Shown: piece by piece, positions 1-10,900 of the stretch | How positions within the stretch are numbered: the first letter of the stretch is position 1 | Layout of the letters: each line of letters starts with the position of its first letter | Assembly (NCBI RefSeq): GCF_029867415.1 | Contig: NW_026705927.1 | Location: 1-64,000, forward strand | Direction of reading: 5' to 3' | Length of the DNA: 64,000 nucleotides | DNA from: Vicia villosa | Lineage: Eukaryota > Streptophyta > Magnoliopsida > Fabales > Fabaceae | Notes under the pieces: model-generated | The model's input: only the letters and a program-made list of their open reading frames with translations | Databases searched by the model: none | Told to the model about the DNA's origin: nothing | Translations under genes and position numbers: made by a program

Positions 1-527
1 GCATGTTTTTCATGTTTCTTGATTTTTCATGTTTCATAATCACATTATTGTTGGCTGAAGATTTTGTTTAGAAAGAATATCCTTTGAAGAGTTACAATTC
101 GAAGAAAGATGGTTACTGATGACCATTTCTGAGATTTAAAATGGCTACTGATGGCCATGTTTCGAGAATGTTGGTTTGAGTTGGAGTAAAAGATGGTTAG
201 ACTTGGAGCTAATTCGAAGAGGATTATCTTTAAAAGACTTAAATGTTTTTGCGATATACATAAAGTACTGAAGCTTAACGTGTTTTCGTAGCATTCTCAA
301 TTCTGATCACGTTGCCACGCATCGAAAGAGGATTCAGGCGGGAGGATTTAAATTTCGAAGTAGTTTGTGTAACTGCACAAAGACAAATGGCATCCCAGGG
401 ATTCCTGTGGGCAACGTGGCATCAGATTAGTGTAGGACCGTTAGGGTCGAATTTAGTATAAATAAGGGTCTTAATGTTAGGATTCCGTGTTTCGACAGGA
501 TCTGAACCTATAGGTAGTTCCCAGGCG
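1..527 (+). promoter_or_regulatory. LTR-like upstream region of the Tat element with TATA box
   Basis: No ORF. A good TATA box (TATAAATA) lies at 457-464, about 64 nt before the likely gag ATG at 528. TTCGAA-type motifs recur (near 100, 210, 355), and the repeat ATGGYTACTGATGRCCAT occurs twice between about 109 and 158. I read this as U3-like LTR sequence. No tRNA primer site is visible between the TATA box and gag, which is unusual for an intact element; R-U5 and leader may have been lost. An AG at 497-498 after a pyrimidine-containing tract looks weakly like a splice acceptor. Confidence 0.35.
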
Positions 528-1778
528 ATGCCCGAAAATACTACAGGGACGACAGGGACTATACCAGTTTTGAGTTCGACCACCGCGCCTCCATTCATCA
601 GCGCAAGCGAGATACCACCTTTCTCGACAAACGTTGCAAGTCAGTTATTTTCCCCAGGACCATCATCCACTTTCGAAGGATGGAGACCCAACAATCCATA
701 TGGAATGCCATATTCATATATGACAGGATTACGAGGACCGGGGCCTACATACACTACAACTAACCCAACGGCATTTTCGCCAAATGTCAGTTCGATAGGT
801 AGAAGCGCACAGAATACTGGTTTCTCTGCCCAAATACCCCCTTTCACTACAAATAGTCAGGCAGCATTTCGACAAGAAATGGATGCAAGTAACCATGCTA
901 TGTTAGGAACCCTTGCTAAAGAATTGGGGTCGATTTTGAACCCATTAGCAACAAACATTGCCAGGACTAACCAGGATAATGTGGAAACTTTCCAGAAAAT
1001 ATCATCTCAAATAAATCGAATGGCGGATTTTTTAGGAGTTCCACAAAATAGGCAAAGAAACAACCAATCAACCTATCAGGAAGGGGAACCCATTCTAGAA
1101 CCAGTTCGAACCGCAATACAGCCACCTAGGCCAACACCAGTTGAACGAAACCAAGTGATAGATTTAGAAACTCGAAGTCAAACGACTAACCTTGGCCAAC
1201 AAGCAGTTGCCCAGCAACAGCCTAATCTAGTTGTAGCAAGAAAAAACGAACATCCTGACGAAGTGGTCCATAGGGTTAGGAGAGACAATTTCGCAACAGA
1301 GAACAATCTCACTGCCATGATAGAGAGAATAATGGCTAACAATGGCCTTAATACTGGGCTTCGACGTCCAAATTATACATCCCCCATAGCAGAATATATC
1401 ATGCAAACAGAATTGCCAAGGGGTACCAAAGTACCAAAATTCACTAAATTTTCAGGGGACACCAATGAGTCTACCGTGGAGCACATAGCCAGATATCTGA
1501 CGGAAGCAGGGGATCTAGCAGGGAACGAAGATTTAAGGATTAAATAGTTCCCTAGTTCGCTAACAAAAAATGCTTTTGTTTGGTTCACCACGTTGCCCCC
1601 AAGTTCCATAGATGCATGGGCACACTTGGAGAGATTATTCCATGAACAGTTTTACATGGGTCAAACCAAGATAAGTCTGAAAGAATTGGCTAGCATCAAG
1701 AGGAAGTTCACGGAGTCTATAGATGATTACTTAAACAGGTTCCGTATCAAGATGCTTCACGACTGTCCCAGAGCATGA
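528..1778 (+). pseudogene. gag: Tat gag, N-terminal and capsid part
   Basis: The first frame opens before 474, but the ATG at 528 begins a low-complexity Pro/Thr/Ser/Asn-rich N-terminus typical of Tat gag. The retrotransposon gag (capsid) domain begins near 1430 (PKFTKFSGD) and continues through FVWFTTLPPSSIDAW and the FHEQFY segment to about 1770. An in-frame TAG at 1545-1547 interrupts the domain, and the frame continues at 1548-1778. Past 1778 the homologous reading (ELVEMAVGGLDYSIRKKL) is in another frame, so a frameshift lies near 1770. Gag forms the particle shell; this copy cannot. Confidence 0.75.
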
Positions 1779-2892
1779 ATTAGTTGAAATGGCTGTAGGT
1801 GGCCTAGATTATTCAATTCGAAAGAAACTGGATACTCAATACCTAAGGGATATGGCCCAATTGGCAGACAGGGTTTGACAAGTCGAACGACTAAAAGCAG
1901 AAAAGGCCAGAGCAAGTAAAACTTATAAGAAGGAGAGAGTAGCATACGTCGAAGCCGAAGACGTTGATGGCGAACCTTTCGAAGATTCATACAGCATGGA
2001 AGAGGTCGAAATAGATCTTGCTGAATTAAAAGAGGCGCCACCTTATTCTTGCAAATTGCTCACCCCTTCGAATGGAAAAAATCCAGTAGAGAATGATAAA
2101 AGCGATAGATTTCCTAAGAAAACCTATACATTTGACGTCACTAAATGTGACGAAATATTTGACTTATTAGTAAAAGATGGCCAGATGATAGTACCTCCCA
2201 ATTCAAAAATTCCTCTGTTAGAACAACGAAAGAAGCGAGGTTTTTGCAAATATCACGGTTTTTTAGGCCATAAAACTTCACAATGTTTTCTTTTCAAGGA
2301 TCTAATTCAGAATGCTATCATGGATGGACGTCTGAAATTCGCTGACAAAACCAGGAACCATATGAAGGTTGACGCAGATCCTTTGAGTGTGGATGACACT
2401 AACTTGTGTGAACCACTTGACGTCAACATGGTGGAAGTATCTGAAATTGATGCTGCAGAGTCGGAGATAATTTCAAGCGGAAAGCAGGCTACTGAAAGCC
2501 TAAATGACAATTCGATCTTCAATACTGATGTTGAAGAATCCTTTGATGCTGAGATGACTGAAGAGCTGGAAGGAAAAACAAGTGAGGCCACTGAAGACCT
2601 CACAGTGAAGCTTCAGCAAATACGAATTTCCGAGGCTCCTCCGACAGTTGTTAACATGGTCAATGTTAGACGGCCTTTATCTGAAATAGAAGAACTAGAA
2701 AAATGGCTGATAAGGGAGAAAGGAAACATTGAAATCCCACCAAGAGGGAACAGTCTGAAGGATTATCTCTGGGATTGTCATGTGAAAAATGGTGGAAAAA
2801 TGCTGATGTGCCCAAGATGTTCAGTTATGCTAAATCGAAGGGTTCAAGCCAATTTCGAGAGGGCCTTGCGAGAAAGAATGGAGCATCCTTAG
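1779..2892 (+). pseudogene. gag: Tat gag, C-terminal part with zinc knuckle
   Basis: Continuation of gag in the +1 frame, open from 1996 to the stop at 2890-2892, with a TGA near 1876 in the upstream part. A knuckle of the C-x2-H-x4-H-x4-C type (CKYHGFLGHKTSQC) is encoded around 2245-2285, the form usual in Tat elements instead of CCHC. An acidic Ser/Glu-rich stretch follows, then the first of two CPRC modules (near 2811). The acidic region is poorly conserved in the family. Confidence 0.7.
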
Positions 2893-3600
2893 AGAGGAGG
2901 AAACTTATTGCTGAAGGTGTACCCAAGGACTGAAGAAAGCTTGGTGGGTTTCTTGGTGAGATGTCACAACGATAACTCTGAGATTGCATTATGCCCTAGG
3001 TGTGGAGCAGTTTATGATGAATTACTAGCGAGATCATTCGAAAGGGTGTATCTCTACATGGGTCGGGAAACTCAGGGACTTCGTCCAAACTTGTATGGGT
3101 TTGATAACAGGACCCCATCAAGGAGGCCTAATAGCCCACACCCTAGAGCTCGAAGGGTCACATTCAGAGTTCCTGCAGACATACCCAGGGATAGATGGAT
3201 GCAAGCTGGTGCCAGAACCAACAAATGGCGAAGTTGGGACCAAGGAGGAAGAACTGCAATGGCATATAGGAAGCAATTCCAGACTTCCAATCGAGAGATG
3301 TACAGGTTGGAGAATTACAAAGGTAAAAATCCTATGTCTAGATCCCAATGGAGAAGGCACCAGAGGATGAAGAAGGCCCAAAGGGAATACAAACCAAGGG
3401 AGATTGGGGAATCAAGTAGCAACCAAATTCCAATACAGGGGGCAAGGACAAATAAGCCTCCAGTAGAGCGTAAGTTGTTCGATTCTGAAACTGAGAAAGA
3501 AGAAGAAAAAATGCATTCCAGCCCTTGGAAGGAAGACGATAGGATGACAAATGATTTCGACTCAGACGGAGTATCGTCTATAAACCTCAATTGAAATGTT
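2893..3600 (+). pseudogene. Tat gag-protease linker with second CPRC module
   Basis: In frame with the preceding gag part after the stop at 2890-2892; open from 2908 to 3594. It holds a second CPRC motif (near 2992) resembling that at 2811: a CH dipeptide, Asn, then Leu-Cys-Pro-Arg-Cys and an aromatic/Arg-rich helix. Afterwards it is very basic (RRH, KKAQREYK), perhaps RNA-binding, then acidic (SETEKEEEK). No enzymatic domain is seen. Function is inferred only from position between capsid and protease. Confidence 0.55.
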
Positions 3601-4386
3601 GTGTCAGTACTCCCTCATGAGTTTAACCAAGAAACAGAATTTGAAGATTGTGAGGAAGCTGATGAGGAAGAGATGGCAAGACACAGACCTGTGTGTTACT
3701 ATGTGCTAAACAATGGGGCAGTTGAAGAGCAGAATGCTTTCTTCGAAAGGCCTGATGAAGGTATGAGGAACCATTTGAAACCACTCTACATAAGGGCCAA
3801 GATTGAGAATGTTGGCATTAACAAAGTCTTAGTAGATGGGGGGCAGCAGTGAACCTAATGCCCCAATACATGTTGAAGAGAATTGGTATGTTCGATACTT
3901 ATATAAGACCACATAACATGGTTCTGTCCAACTATGAAGGCAAGATAGGGCAAACTTTAGGAGTAATTCAAGTGAATTTAACTGTGGGTTCCGTCACCAG
4001 GCCAACGATGTTCATGGTGATACCAGCAAAGGCTAATTACAATCTTTTGCTTGGAAGATAGTGGATCCATGGAGTGGCAGTTGTGCCTTCGACGATGCAT
4101 TAAAGACTAACCATTTGGAGAGAAGATGGCATAGTAGAAAACATCGAAGGAGATCAAAGTTACTACATGGCTGAAGTTAATCAGGTCAATAAAATTAGTT
4201 TCAACAGGAATTTGGCGAACATAGGACCTTGCCATGCTGCTGAAGATATATACACTCCAAACAGAAATGCTTTATACTATTTGTCTTTACATCCTAATGG
4301 ATTCTAATGGAATAGAGAGATAATGGACGATCCAGAAGATACCCCACCAGAGGAGCATTTACCAACAATACGGCCAACAGGCTGGG
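3601..4386 (+). pseudogene. pro: Tat aspartic protease
   Basis: The retropepsin-like domain reads KPLYIRAKIENVGINKVLVD up to the active site and resumes as NLMPQYMLKRIG and YNLLLGR. The catalytic triad position is D-G-G, weaker than the usual D-S/T-G. The frame breaks in a G-run at 3838-3844, right at the active site; one G too few is the simplest cause. A TAG follows at 4062-4064, then WIHG, the normal continuation of LGRPWIHG. More stops follow (near 4102 and 4306). The tail ends with PTGWDD near 4378-4392, a motif also found repeated in the Ogre elements of this window. Confidence 0.75.
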
Positions 4387-6237
4387 ATGACGACGTTGGT
4401 CATGTCTGAAGCATCTTTTTTCGAAAAGATTTTGGCTTATATAGCCGAGAATAAAAGAAACACGACTCTCGAAGCCGAGTTATCACACATGACAGTCAGT
4501 ACGGTTCAAAGAGAAGCAGAAATGAGGGATTCTGGAATACATCCTAACCCCCAATTCCTCGAAGATCCAGTTCAAGCCAAAGAAATCTCAGGAGAGGAGA
4601 TGAGTCAAAGGCTGGATGCAATCTACGACGAAGAACCTTTGGGATTTGAGAAAGACCCAACGGGGGAAAATATCAAAATGTTAGCCAAATACCCACTCGA
4701 AGAAGTAAATCTCGGAGATGGAGATCAGAAGAGGGTAACATACATCATTGCAAAACTAGAGCCAACCTTGAAGGAAAAAGTAATCGCGTTGTTGAAGGAG
4801 AACAAAGATTGCTTCGCATGGGATTACGACGAGATGTCTGGTTTAGGGCGAGATTTGGTCGAATTAAAGCTGCCCATAAAGGAAGGGAAAATGCCCATCA
4901 AGCAAACTCCTAGAAGGTTCGCACCAGAAATTCATTCGAAGATCAAAGCAGAGGTCGAAAGACTTCTACGATGCAAGTTCATCAGAACTACGAGGTATGT
5001 CGAATGGATTGCTAATATTGTGCCGGTTATTAAAAAGAACGGTTCATTAAGAGTATGCATAGATTTTCGTGATCTTAATGCAGCAACGCCTAAGGATGAA
5101 TATCCCATGCCTGTGGCAGAAATGTTAGTAGATTCAGCCGCAGGCTTCGAATATCTAAGTATGTTGGATGGATATTCTGGGTATAACCAAATCTTCATTG
5201 CAGAAGAAGATGTGTTTAAAACATCTTTTCGTTACCCAGGGGCCATAAGCACCTACGAATGGGTTGTAATGCCTTTTGGTCTAAAAAATGCTGGGGCAAC
5301 TTATCAAAGAGCAATGAATTCTATATTCCATGATTTTATAGAAACTTTCATGCAAGTATTCATAGATGACATTGTGGTGAAATCTGTTTCGGATAACAAT
5401 CATCTGGACCATCTGAGCCAATCGTTCGAGAGAATGAGAAAACATGGCTTGAAGATGAACCCCCTTAAATGTGCTTTCTTTGTGCAGGCTGGAGATTTCC
5501 TGGGCTTCGTTGTCCACAAAAAGGGAATAGAAATTAATCAAAATAAAACAAAGGCTATTATGGAAACAAAGCCTCCATCCACGAAGAAAGAATTACAGTT
5601 TTTACTGGGAAAGATAAACTTCTTGAGAAGATTCATCTCTAACTTGAGTGGACGCACGCAAGCTTTTTCTCCTTTACTTCGACTAAAGCAAGGAAAGTTC
5701 GAATGGCGTGCTGAACATCAAGAAGCCTTCGAGAAGATCAAGCAATACTTGATGCATCCACCAATATTATCTCCCCCGAGTGGGAAGAAACACATGCACC
5801 TGTATATTTCAGCGTCAGATAATACAATACGTAGCATGTTAGCTCCAGAAGACGATAATGGCATCGAAAGAGCCATTTATTACTTAAGTAGAGTACTCAA
5901 TGATGCAGAGACTAGGTATAGCGCAATAGAAAAACTCTACCTTTGTCTATATTTCTCTTGTATCAAACTTAAGTATTATATAAAGCCAGTTGATGTTTAT
6001 GTTTCATCTCATTGCGATGTTATTAAACACATACTATCAAAGCCTATATTGCATAGTCGAATTGGCCAGTGGGCGTTGGCCCTTACTGAGTACTCTTTGA
6101 TATTTCAACCCCTTAAAGCAATGAAAGGTCAGATCGTTTCAGATTTCATTATTGACCATGCAGTGGTTGAGAACCATCAACAATATGTAGAATTGAAGCC
6201 TTGGAAGTTATACTTCGATGGTTCAACCCATAGATAA
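4387..6237 (+). pseudogene. pol: Tat reverse transcriptase - RNase H
   Basis: A 616-codon open stretch covering RT and the first RNase H. RT motifs include WIANIVPVIKKNGSLRVCIDFRDLN, YSGYNQI, MPFGLKNAGATYQRAM and the active site FIDD at 5359-5370 (Phe in place of Tyr, common in this lineage). Thumb and connection follow (GKINFLRRFI). The Ty3-type RNase H runs about 5770-6150; its first Asp position reads ISASDN, and ETRYSAIEK is kept. The second, archaeal-type RNase H begins with WKLYFDGS near 6208 but is cut by TAA at 6235-6237. No clear intron is seen before RT, unlike Ogre. Confidence 0.85.
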
Positions 6238-6307
6238 GGAACCGGCATTGGAATACTAATAATTTCTCCTGATGGAATTCCAACAAAGCTCAAGTACAAG
6301 ATTGAAG
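6238..6307 (+). pseudogene. Tat archaeal-type RNase H, left fragment
   Basis: Reading through the TAA at 6235-6237 continues GTGIGILIISPDG, the strand after the first catalytic Asp of the archaeal-type RNase H. The fragment ends at 6307 where copia-A was inserted; the same frame resumes at 16640. The last five bases (6303-6307, TGAAG) are the left target-site copy. Confidence 0.8.
6303..6307. repeat. Target-site duplication of copia-A, left copy
   Basis: TGAAG directly before the TG of the left LTR; the identical TGAAG follows the CA of the right LTR at 16635-16639. A 5-bp duplication is the usual integrase footprint. Removing the element and one copy restores the Tat reading frame. Confidence 0.93.
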
Positions 6308-7799
6308 TGTTAGACGCTAGGCTTAAGGATCTAGAGGGGGGTGAATAGATCTCTCAGAGTTTTTCGGAATTATTTCAAACTTAAGCGAAAGCGGTTCTGA
6401 ATTGACTTGCGTCTATTCCGGAACGCTATTGCAAGGGTTGTATATGTGATAAAACCACGAAATAATTGGGATTAACAATGAAAGGATAGGTTATCGAATC
6501 AATTCGTTACACTGAAGAAAATCGATTAACTTCTAATTTGTTAAACCTTGGTTTGCAATGCAGTGATAATGGAAGAAGCAAAAAGACAAACACTTGGTGA
6601 TAATGTTCAAATTGATGGTGATTCAATGTGTGGTGAATTGTGATGTTTATGCAAGTTATTAATTCACAATTTTAACACTTGAATCGTTTATCAATTTGCA
6701 ATTATAACCAAATACGAACAGAACGTAAATGAAAAGATAAAAGTGACAAGAACACGATATTTGTTTTGGCAGTTCATCGATCGTCCTTGCTACGACTACG
6801 TCTGCCCCCAATTCCAAACTGAAATTGGGAAATCTTCCATTAATGTTGAAAGAAGTTTATACAAAAAAGATAACAAAGCGATAAACAATAAACCAAATTT
6901 GTCGATCCTTTGAATCTTCTTCCCCCTTAATCTTGAGCCAGATCAAGGTCTTCCAAGAGCTTCACTTTGATCCCTTTCTGCAGTGTCATGAATTGCTCGA
7001 ACACTTGTTCTTCAATCTTCACACTCAGCTGGATCCTTGATGAAGCCTCTTGATAAAAACCCTCAAAATTCACCAATCTTGGAGGACAAAACCCTCAGAT
7101 TTTATTCACCAAAAACCCCACAAATCTTCACCCACTAGGAATCTTCAATTCCGTTCCATGGACGTTATCAATCTTGAACGCAAACCCTCAACGCAAAAAT
7201 GATTGTGTGTAGTTGTGTTGGAGTTGTGTCGATGATCGAAGATGAGAAGCCTTTGTGTATCTTTCAGTTGTTGGTGTTGAAACTTCAATAATGAACATTT
7301 GATAATATATATGAGAGCTGGTCAGTTTGAGCATAGCAGATCAGCAATTTTGGCCTTTTTGATCAAATAGGTCGATCTCTTGTAGTGCTTAGGTCGACCT
7401 AACAGAGCTGGATTAAACCTGGATGAAATTCTTCCCAGTTAGGTCGACCTGTTGAAGGTTTAGGTCGACCAGAATTCTGTTGAAACACGTTCTAAAGAGT
7501 TTTCTTCAGTTTAGGTCGACCTAGTTGTTATGTGAGTCGGCCTAACAGTGAGGTGTGTAAATTTCATCATTTTAGGTCGACCTGGATTGTGAGTAGGTCG
7601 ACCTATCTGTGGCATTTCTGAATCTTCCTTGTTTTCCTTGTTTTGGGTCGACCTAGATGCAGAGCAGGTCGACTTGCTTTGTCTTGAATAGCCAAGCTTG
7701 CTTTTCCTTGAGTTCTTTTGCTTGTGTCTTATTGCTTGTTTGCTTGTGAAGTTTGCCATGGATCAAAAACACCTTTGTGAGTGTGGACTTGTATTCACA
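6308..7799 (-). repeat. Copia-A LTR (3' LTR in element sense)
   Basis: Starts TGTTAGACGCTAGG on the + strand and ends TATTCACA. In element sense (-) U3 begins at 7799. A TATA-like ATATATAT lies at 7305-7312. About nine close matches to the palindrome AGGTCGACCT lie at 7368-7680, upstream of that TATA in element sense. The inverted fragments of small ORFs here are not genes. Confidence 0.93.
7368..7680. promoter_or_regulatory. Cluster of AGGTCGACCT palindromes in copia-A U3
   Basis: Perfect or near-perfect copies of AGGTCGACCT (often TAGGTCGACCTA) start near 7368, 7391, 7441, 7463, 7513, 7572, 7593, 7648 and 7666. In element sense they lie about 60-370 bp upstream of the TATA-like sequence, an enhancer-like position. 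The right LTR holds the same cluster at about 16205-16511. Binding function is inference. Confidence 0.6.
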
Positions 7800-7815
7800 T
7801 ACTCTCCATTTTAAT
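7800..7815 (-). other. Copia-A polypurine tract
   Basis: On the - strand the bases just before the LTR read ATTAAAATGGAGAGTA, a purine-rich tract where plus-strand synthesis would start. It adjoins the 3' LTR as expected. Confidence 0.6.
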
Positions 7816-8195
7816 GATGGCAAACAAGTGATGAAAGATTCGGCAAACAAGTAGTGAGAGCTCCCCCGGAGTTGTATGCGTAAGCTCCTTCCTACTGAGC
7901 TCCCTCGTACTCTCAGCACCTATCTCCCCTTTTGACAACATCAAAAGAAAGACAACGAAGGAATAGTAGAAGAGAGTAACGAGATAAAATAGATATAACG
8001 CGAACATTCATAGTATAATAGGTAAAGTCAAGCAGGGATAACATAATATCCAAACAAATTTAACAGTACACCCAAAACACATAATATTCCAACTAATTGA
8101 AGGGAACTAGACTAAGTGCTAGAAAATTTTAGCAAATGAACATAAAGATGATGGAATGAAATGCAATGAGATGATGTTATGAAAAGTGATGCATC
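7816..8195 (-). other. Copia-A 3' untranslated region
   Basis: No convincing gene. It lies between the accessory ORF stop and the polypurine tract and contains a second purine-rich stretch near 7862 (GGGGGAG on the - strand). Small ORFs here have no recognisable domains. Confidence 0.6.
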
Positions 8196-9617
8196 CTAAC
8201 GCCTGCCCCGTCTTCCTCTTCCTCTTTGAAACGATTGAGGACGATCTTCTTCAACTTGTTCCAACAGATCAAGCACAGAGATGTTTAGAGTATTGAAGCT
8301 CTGACTTAGATTGGCATGACGGTTCAATGCAGTCTCCTCAAAATGATTCTGTCTTAGGGTCGAGTTGGATGCAAACGTTTCAAAATCGCTTTTGTGGTCT
8401 TGAACCAAGCTGTATAACGATTTATATTGTCGTTGTTGTTCATCATAGCGATCTTGTTGAAGTTGTTGCATGTTCTGGAATTGGAGCTGCTGTGTGTCAA
8501 AGTGTTGTTGTTGTAGGAGTTGCATATTTTCTAACATGGAAATGATGTTGGTTTGATCCGGCTGAGGCGGAGCTGTGTATCCCCAAGGGATTTCCTCTCC
8601 TTGAGGAGGAACACATTGCCAATTTGCATCCGCATCATGTGGAACATCTTCCATAGGGTGATCATCATCATTTGCTATGTCTTGATCATTGCCTTCATCT
8701 TCATTACCTGCAAGGTGGCCAAATTCCGTAGGATCGTCATAGTTGTATATGATCTTTCCGATTCCCTTTTGAATGAGATAGTAGGTTTTCCTATTTGGAT
8801 CCCAGTGGTATCCCATGAGAGTTAAGGTCGTTTGTGAGAAGTCTTGAGACTGTTGCATGTGAATGTAGGGCAAATGTTCAAGCCTCATGCCGAAATGGTT
8901 CACGATTGTTTGAATGATTGAACCATAGCATAGAGTGGTAGTTTTCTGTTGTACTTCATGGAACTTGGCAGCTAGAAAGTATGGCCAATGTACACACGTT
9001 CTGTTTTGCAGCAGATACATTAGCACAACCTCATTGCGTTTAATTCTTGAGAATCCTCCTGCTCTTGGTCGAATGACTCTTGAGATAATCCAATTTAGGA
9101 GCCTAGGATCTCTCTTTAAGTGACCAGCTGTGATTGTTTCATTCGGTTTGTCAAAGACGGAAGGGTCTTTGAGAATGGATTTCATGTAGGCCACATGATG
9201 ATAGTTTCCCGGTACGTCACCGTCTTCCATACAGAATTCATCTCCTACAATTTTGAGACCAAAAATGCTTATCCAAGCCCGTTTGTCAACAACATGTGAC
9301 CTGGAGCCTATTTTAAATCGGAAATTATAACCATCCCCTTTTTGGAACCCTGCATAAAAAGCCCTAACGGTATTTTCACAGTACGGAGTGTCACATTGCA
9401 CCAATGGATGAATGTTTTGGTGTTCAATCAGATTAGCAACATCGGGAATATGCATATGTTTGACAACATTTGGATTATAGATATATTGCCTAACAATTTT
9501 CCTTTTCATTTGCCACTTCTCAAAGTTTTCCCTACAGTCAGAACGAATAAGAGCACTTACCGGTGGAGAAGATGAACCAGATGCAATTTCCTTTCCCTTT
9601 CTTGATTTTGGAGGCAT
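8196..9617 (-). CDS. Copia-A 3' accessory ORF, plant-transposon-domain-like protein
   Basis: An intact 473-aa ORF downstream of pol, in the same sense. The N-terminus (MPPKSRKGKEIA) is basic and could be a nuclear localisation signal. Residues about 80-280 resemble the domain called 'putative plant transposon protein': YAGFQKGDGYNFRFKIGS, LLNWIISRVIRPRAG, VHWPYFLAAKF and LCYGSIIQ. An acidic patch (about 300-335) precedes a Gln-rich probable coiled coil (about 365-450), and the end is Arg/Gly-rich (RGRGRRGRR), suggesting nucleic-acid binding. The ATG at 9617 is 126 nt or more from the upstream palindrome cluster. Its openness contrasts with the broken gag-pol. SIRE-type elements often carry a 3' ORF labelled envelope-like; I see no signal peptide or membrane segment. 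Function unknown. Confidence 0.7.
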   Translation of the reverse strand: MPPKSRKGKEIASGSSSPPVSALIRSDCRENFEKWQMKRKIVRQYIYNPNVVKHMHIPDVANLIEHQNIHPLVQCDTPYCENTVRAFYAGFQKGDGYNFRFKIGSRSHVVDKRAWISIFGLKIVGDEFCMEDGDVPGNYHHVAYMKSILKDPSVFDKPNETITAGHLKRDPRLLNWIISRVIRPRAGGFSRIKRNEVVLMYLLQNRTCVHWPYFLAAKFHEVQQKTTTLCYGSIIQTIVNHFGMRLEHLPYIHMQQSQDFSQTTLTLMGYHWDPNRKTYYLIQKGIGKIIYNYDDPTEFGHLAGNEDEGNDQDIANDDDHPMEDVPHDADANWQCVPPQGEEIPWGYTAPPQPDQTNIISMLENMQLLQQQHFDTQQLQFQNMQQLQQDRYDEQQRQYKSLYSLVQDHKSDFETFASNSTLRQNHFEETALNRHANLSQSFNTLNISVLDLLEQVEEDRPQSFQRGRGRRGRR

Positions 9618-9739
9618 GGTTGTTGAGGATTTGAGTGAGAGAGATGAACTTTGGCTGCCTTTGGACTTGAGAATTTAGGGTTGGCCATACAAATGATGAA
9701 GAATGAGCAAAAATGGAAATTGAAATGTTTATCTATGTA

Positions 9740-9960
9740 TGGGGATGGGTCGGGTCGACCAACAGACCCAAATTTGGGAATTTTTGCAGCAGTAGGTCAA
9801 CCTAATTGAAGGCTGGGTCGACCTAACAGAAGCACCCTTAAAAAAATCAAATTAGGTCGACCTAAAAGAAGAATAGATCGACGTAACTGGACATTTGTTG
9901 TTTTCTGTTGAAAAATAACTTCTATAGGTCGACTAAGATGCAAAATAGTTCGACCTAAAT
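9740..9960. promoter_or_regulatory. Second AGGTCGACCT palindrome cluster, before the accessory ORF
   Basis: Seven matches of varying quality to AGGTCGACCT start near 9751, 9793, 9818, 9855, 9876, 9926 and 9950. In element sense they lie about 125-340 nt upstream of the accessory ORF start at 9617. This is the same motif as in the U3 cluster. No canonical TATA is seen between cluster and ORF (weak ATAGATAAA on the - strand). A shared promoter element is inference. Confidence 0.45.
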
Positions 9961-10343
9961 TGCTTCAATTGTTTGAAATGCCTTGGTGATGTTTATATAT
10001 GATGGATTTATGCTTAGTTACTTGCTTGTATGCCCAAAACATGATATGCAATGACTAATGATGAAATACATATACAAGTAAGAGAGATATATGGATGAAG
10101 TCACTATAAGCATGTTAATTGACAGCATATTATAGTATCAATAATATTTTTGGAAGTGAACAACAAACATGTTACCGCCTTCTTAATATGTAGGTGTCTC
10201 GTCAGCCTTTCGTAGAATCCTCTAGTCAATGTGGAATGATGCCTGTTTTGATGATGAACTACCTTTATACTAAAATAAGTGTTAGCTTGAGTATAATCAA
10301 TATATATAAAATAAAGGAATAAAATTAATAGAAACAAACGTAA
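9961..10343 (-). other. Copia-A spacer between RNase H and accessory-ORF upstream region
   Basis: AT-rich with no supported gene. It separates the RNase H stop (10344) from the palindrome cluster. Confidence 0.6.
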
Positions 10344-10900
10344 TCAGCCCAAATTAGAGATATCTAATATCCCTAATTCCCTACGAATGTTGAAGAACTG
10401 CTCCGTTGCTAGAGGTTTGGTGAAGATGTCAGCTAGTTTCTTCTTGCTCTCTACATGTTCAAATATAACGTCTCCTTTCTCTACATGATCTCTTAGGAAG
10501 TGATGCCTTATTTCAATATGCTTGGTTCGTGAGTGTAAGACAGGATTCTTGCTCAAGTTTATGGCACTTGTGTTGTCGCACATGATAGGTATACGATCAA
10601 GCTTAATACCAAAGTCAATGAGTTGTTGCTTGAGCCATAATATCTGAGCACAATAGCTTCCGGCAGCTACATATTCTGCCTTAGCGGTAGATAATGCAAC
10701 TGATACTTGTTTCTTGCTATGCCAGCTTATTAATGAATTTGAGAATAGATGACATGTTCCACTGGTGCTCTTTCTGTCGGATTTGCAGCCAGCAAAGTCT
10801 GAGTCGGAGAATCCCACCAAATAACACTCATTGCCTTTAGGATACCATAGGCCATATGTAGTAGTTCCACGTAGATATCACAGAATTCTTTTGACAGCCT
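10344..10900 (-). pseudogene. pol: Copia-A RNase H
   Basis: The - frame ending at 10344 encodes the copia-type RNase H: VGFSDSDFAGC (first Asp), KSTSGTCHLFSNSLISWHSKKQ, ALSTAKAEYVAAG, CDNTSAI, SRTKHIEIRHHF and ADIFTKPL. These are the standard blocks up to the end of pol. Upstream, at 10821-10900, the conserved KAVKRIL-YLRGTTTYG segment is readable but has a stop in place of Arg near 10880. Together with the deletion described for the adjacent RT part, this breaks pol. Confidence 0.85.
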
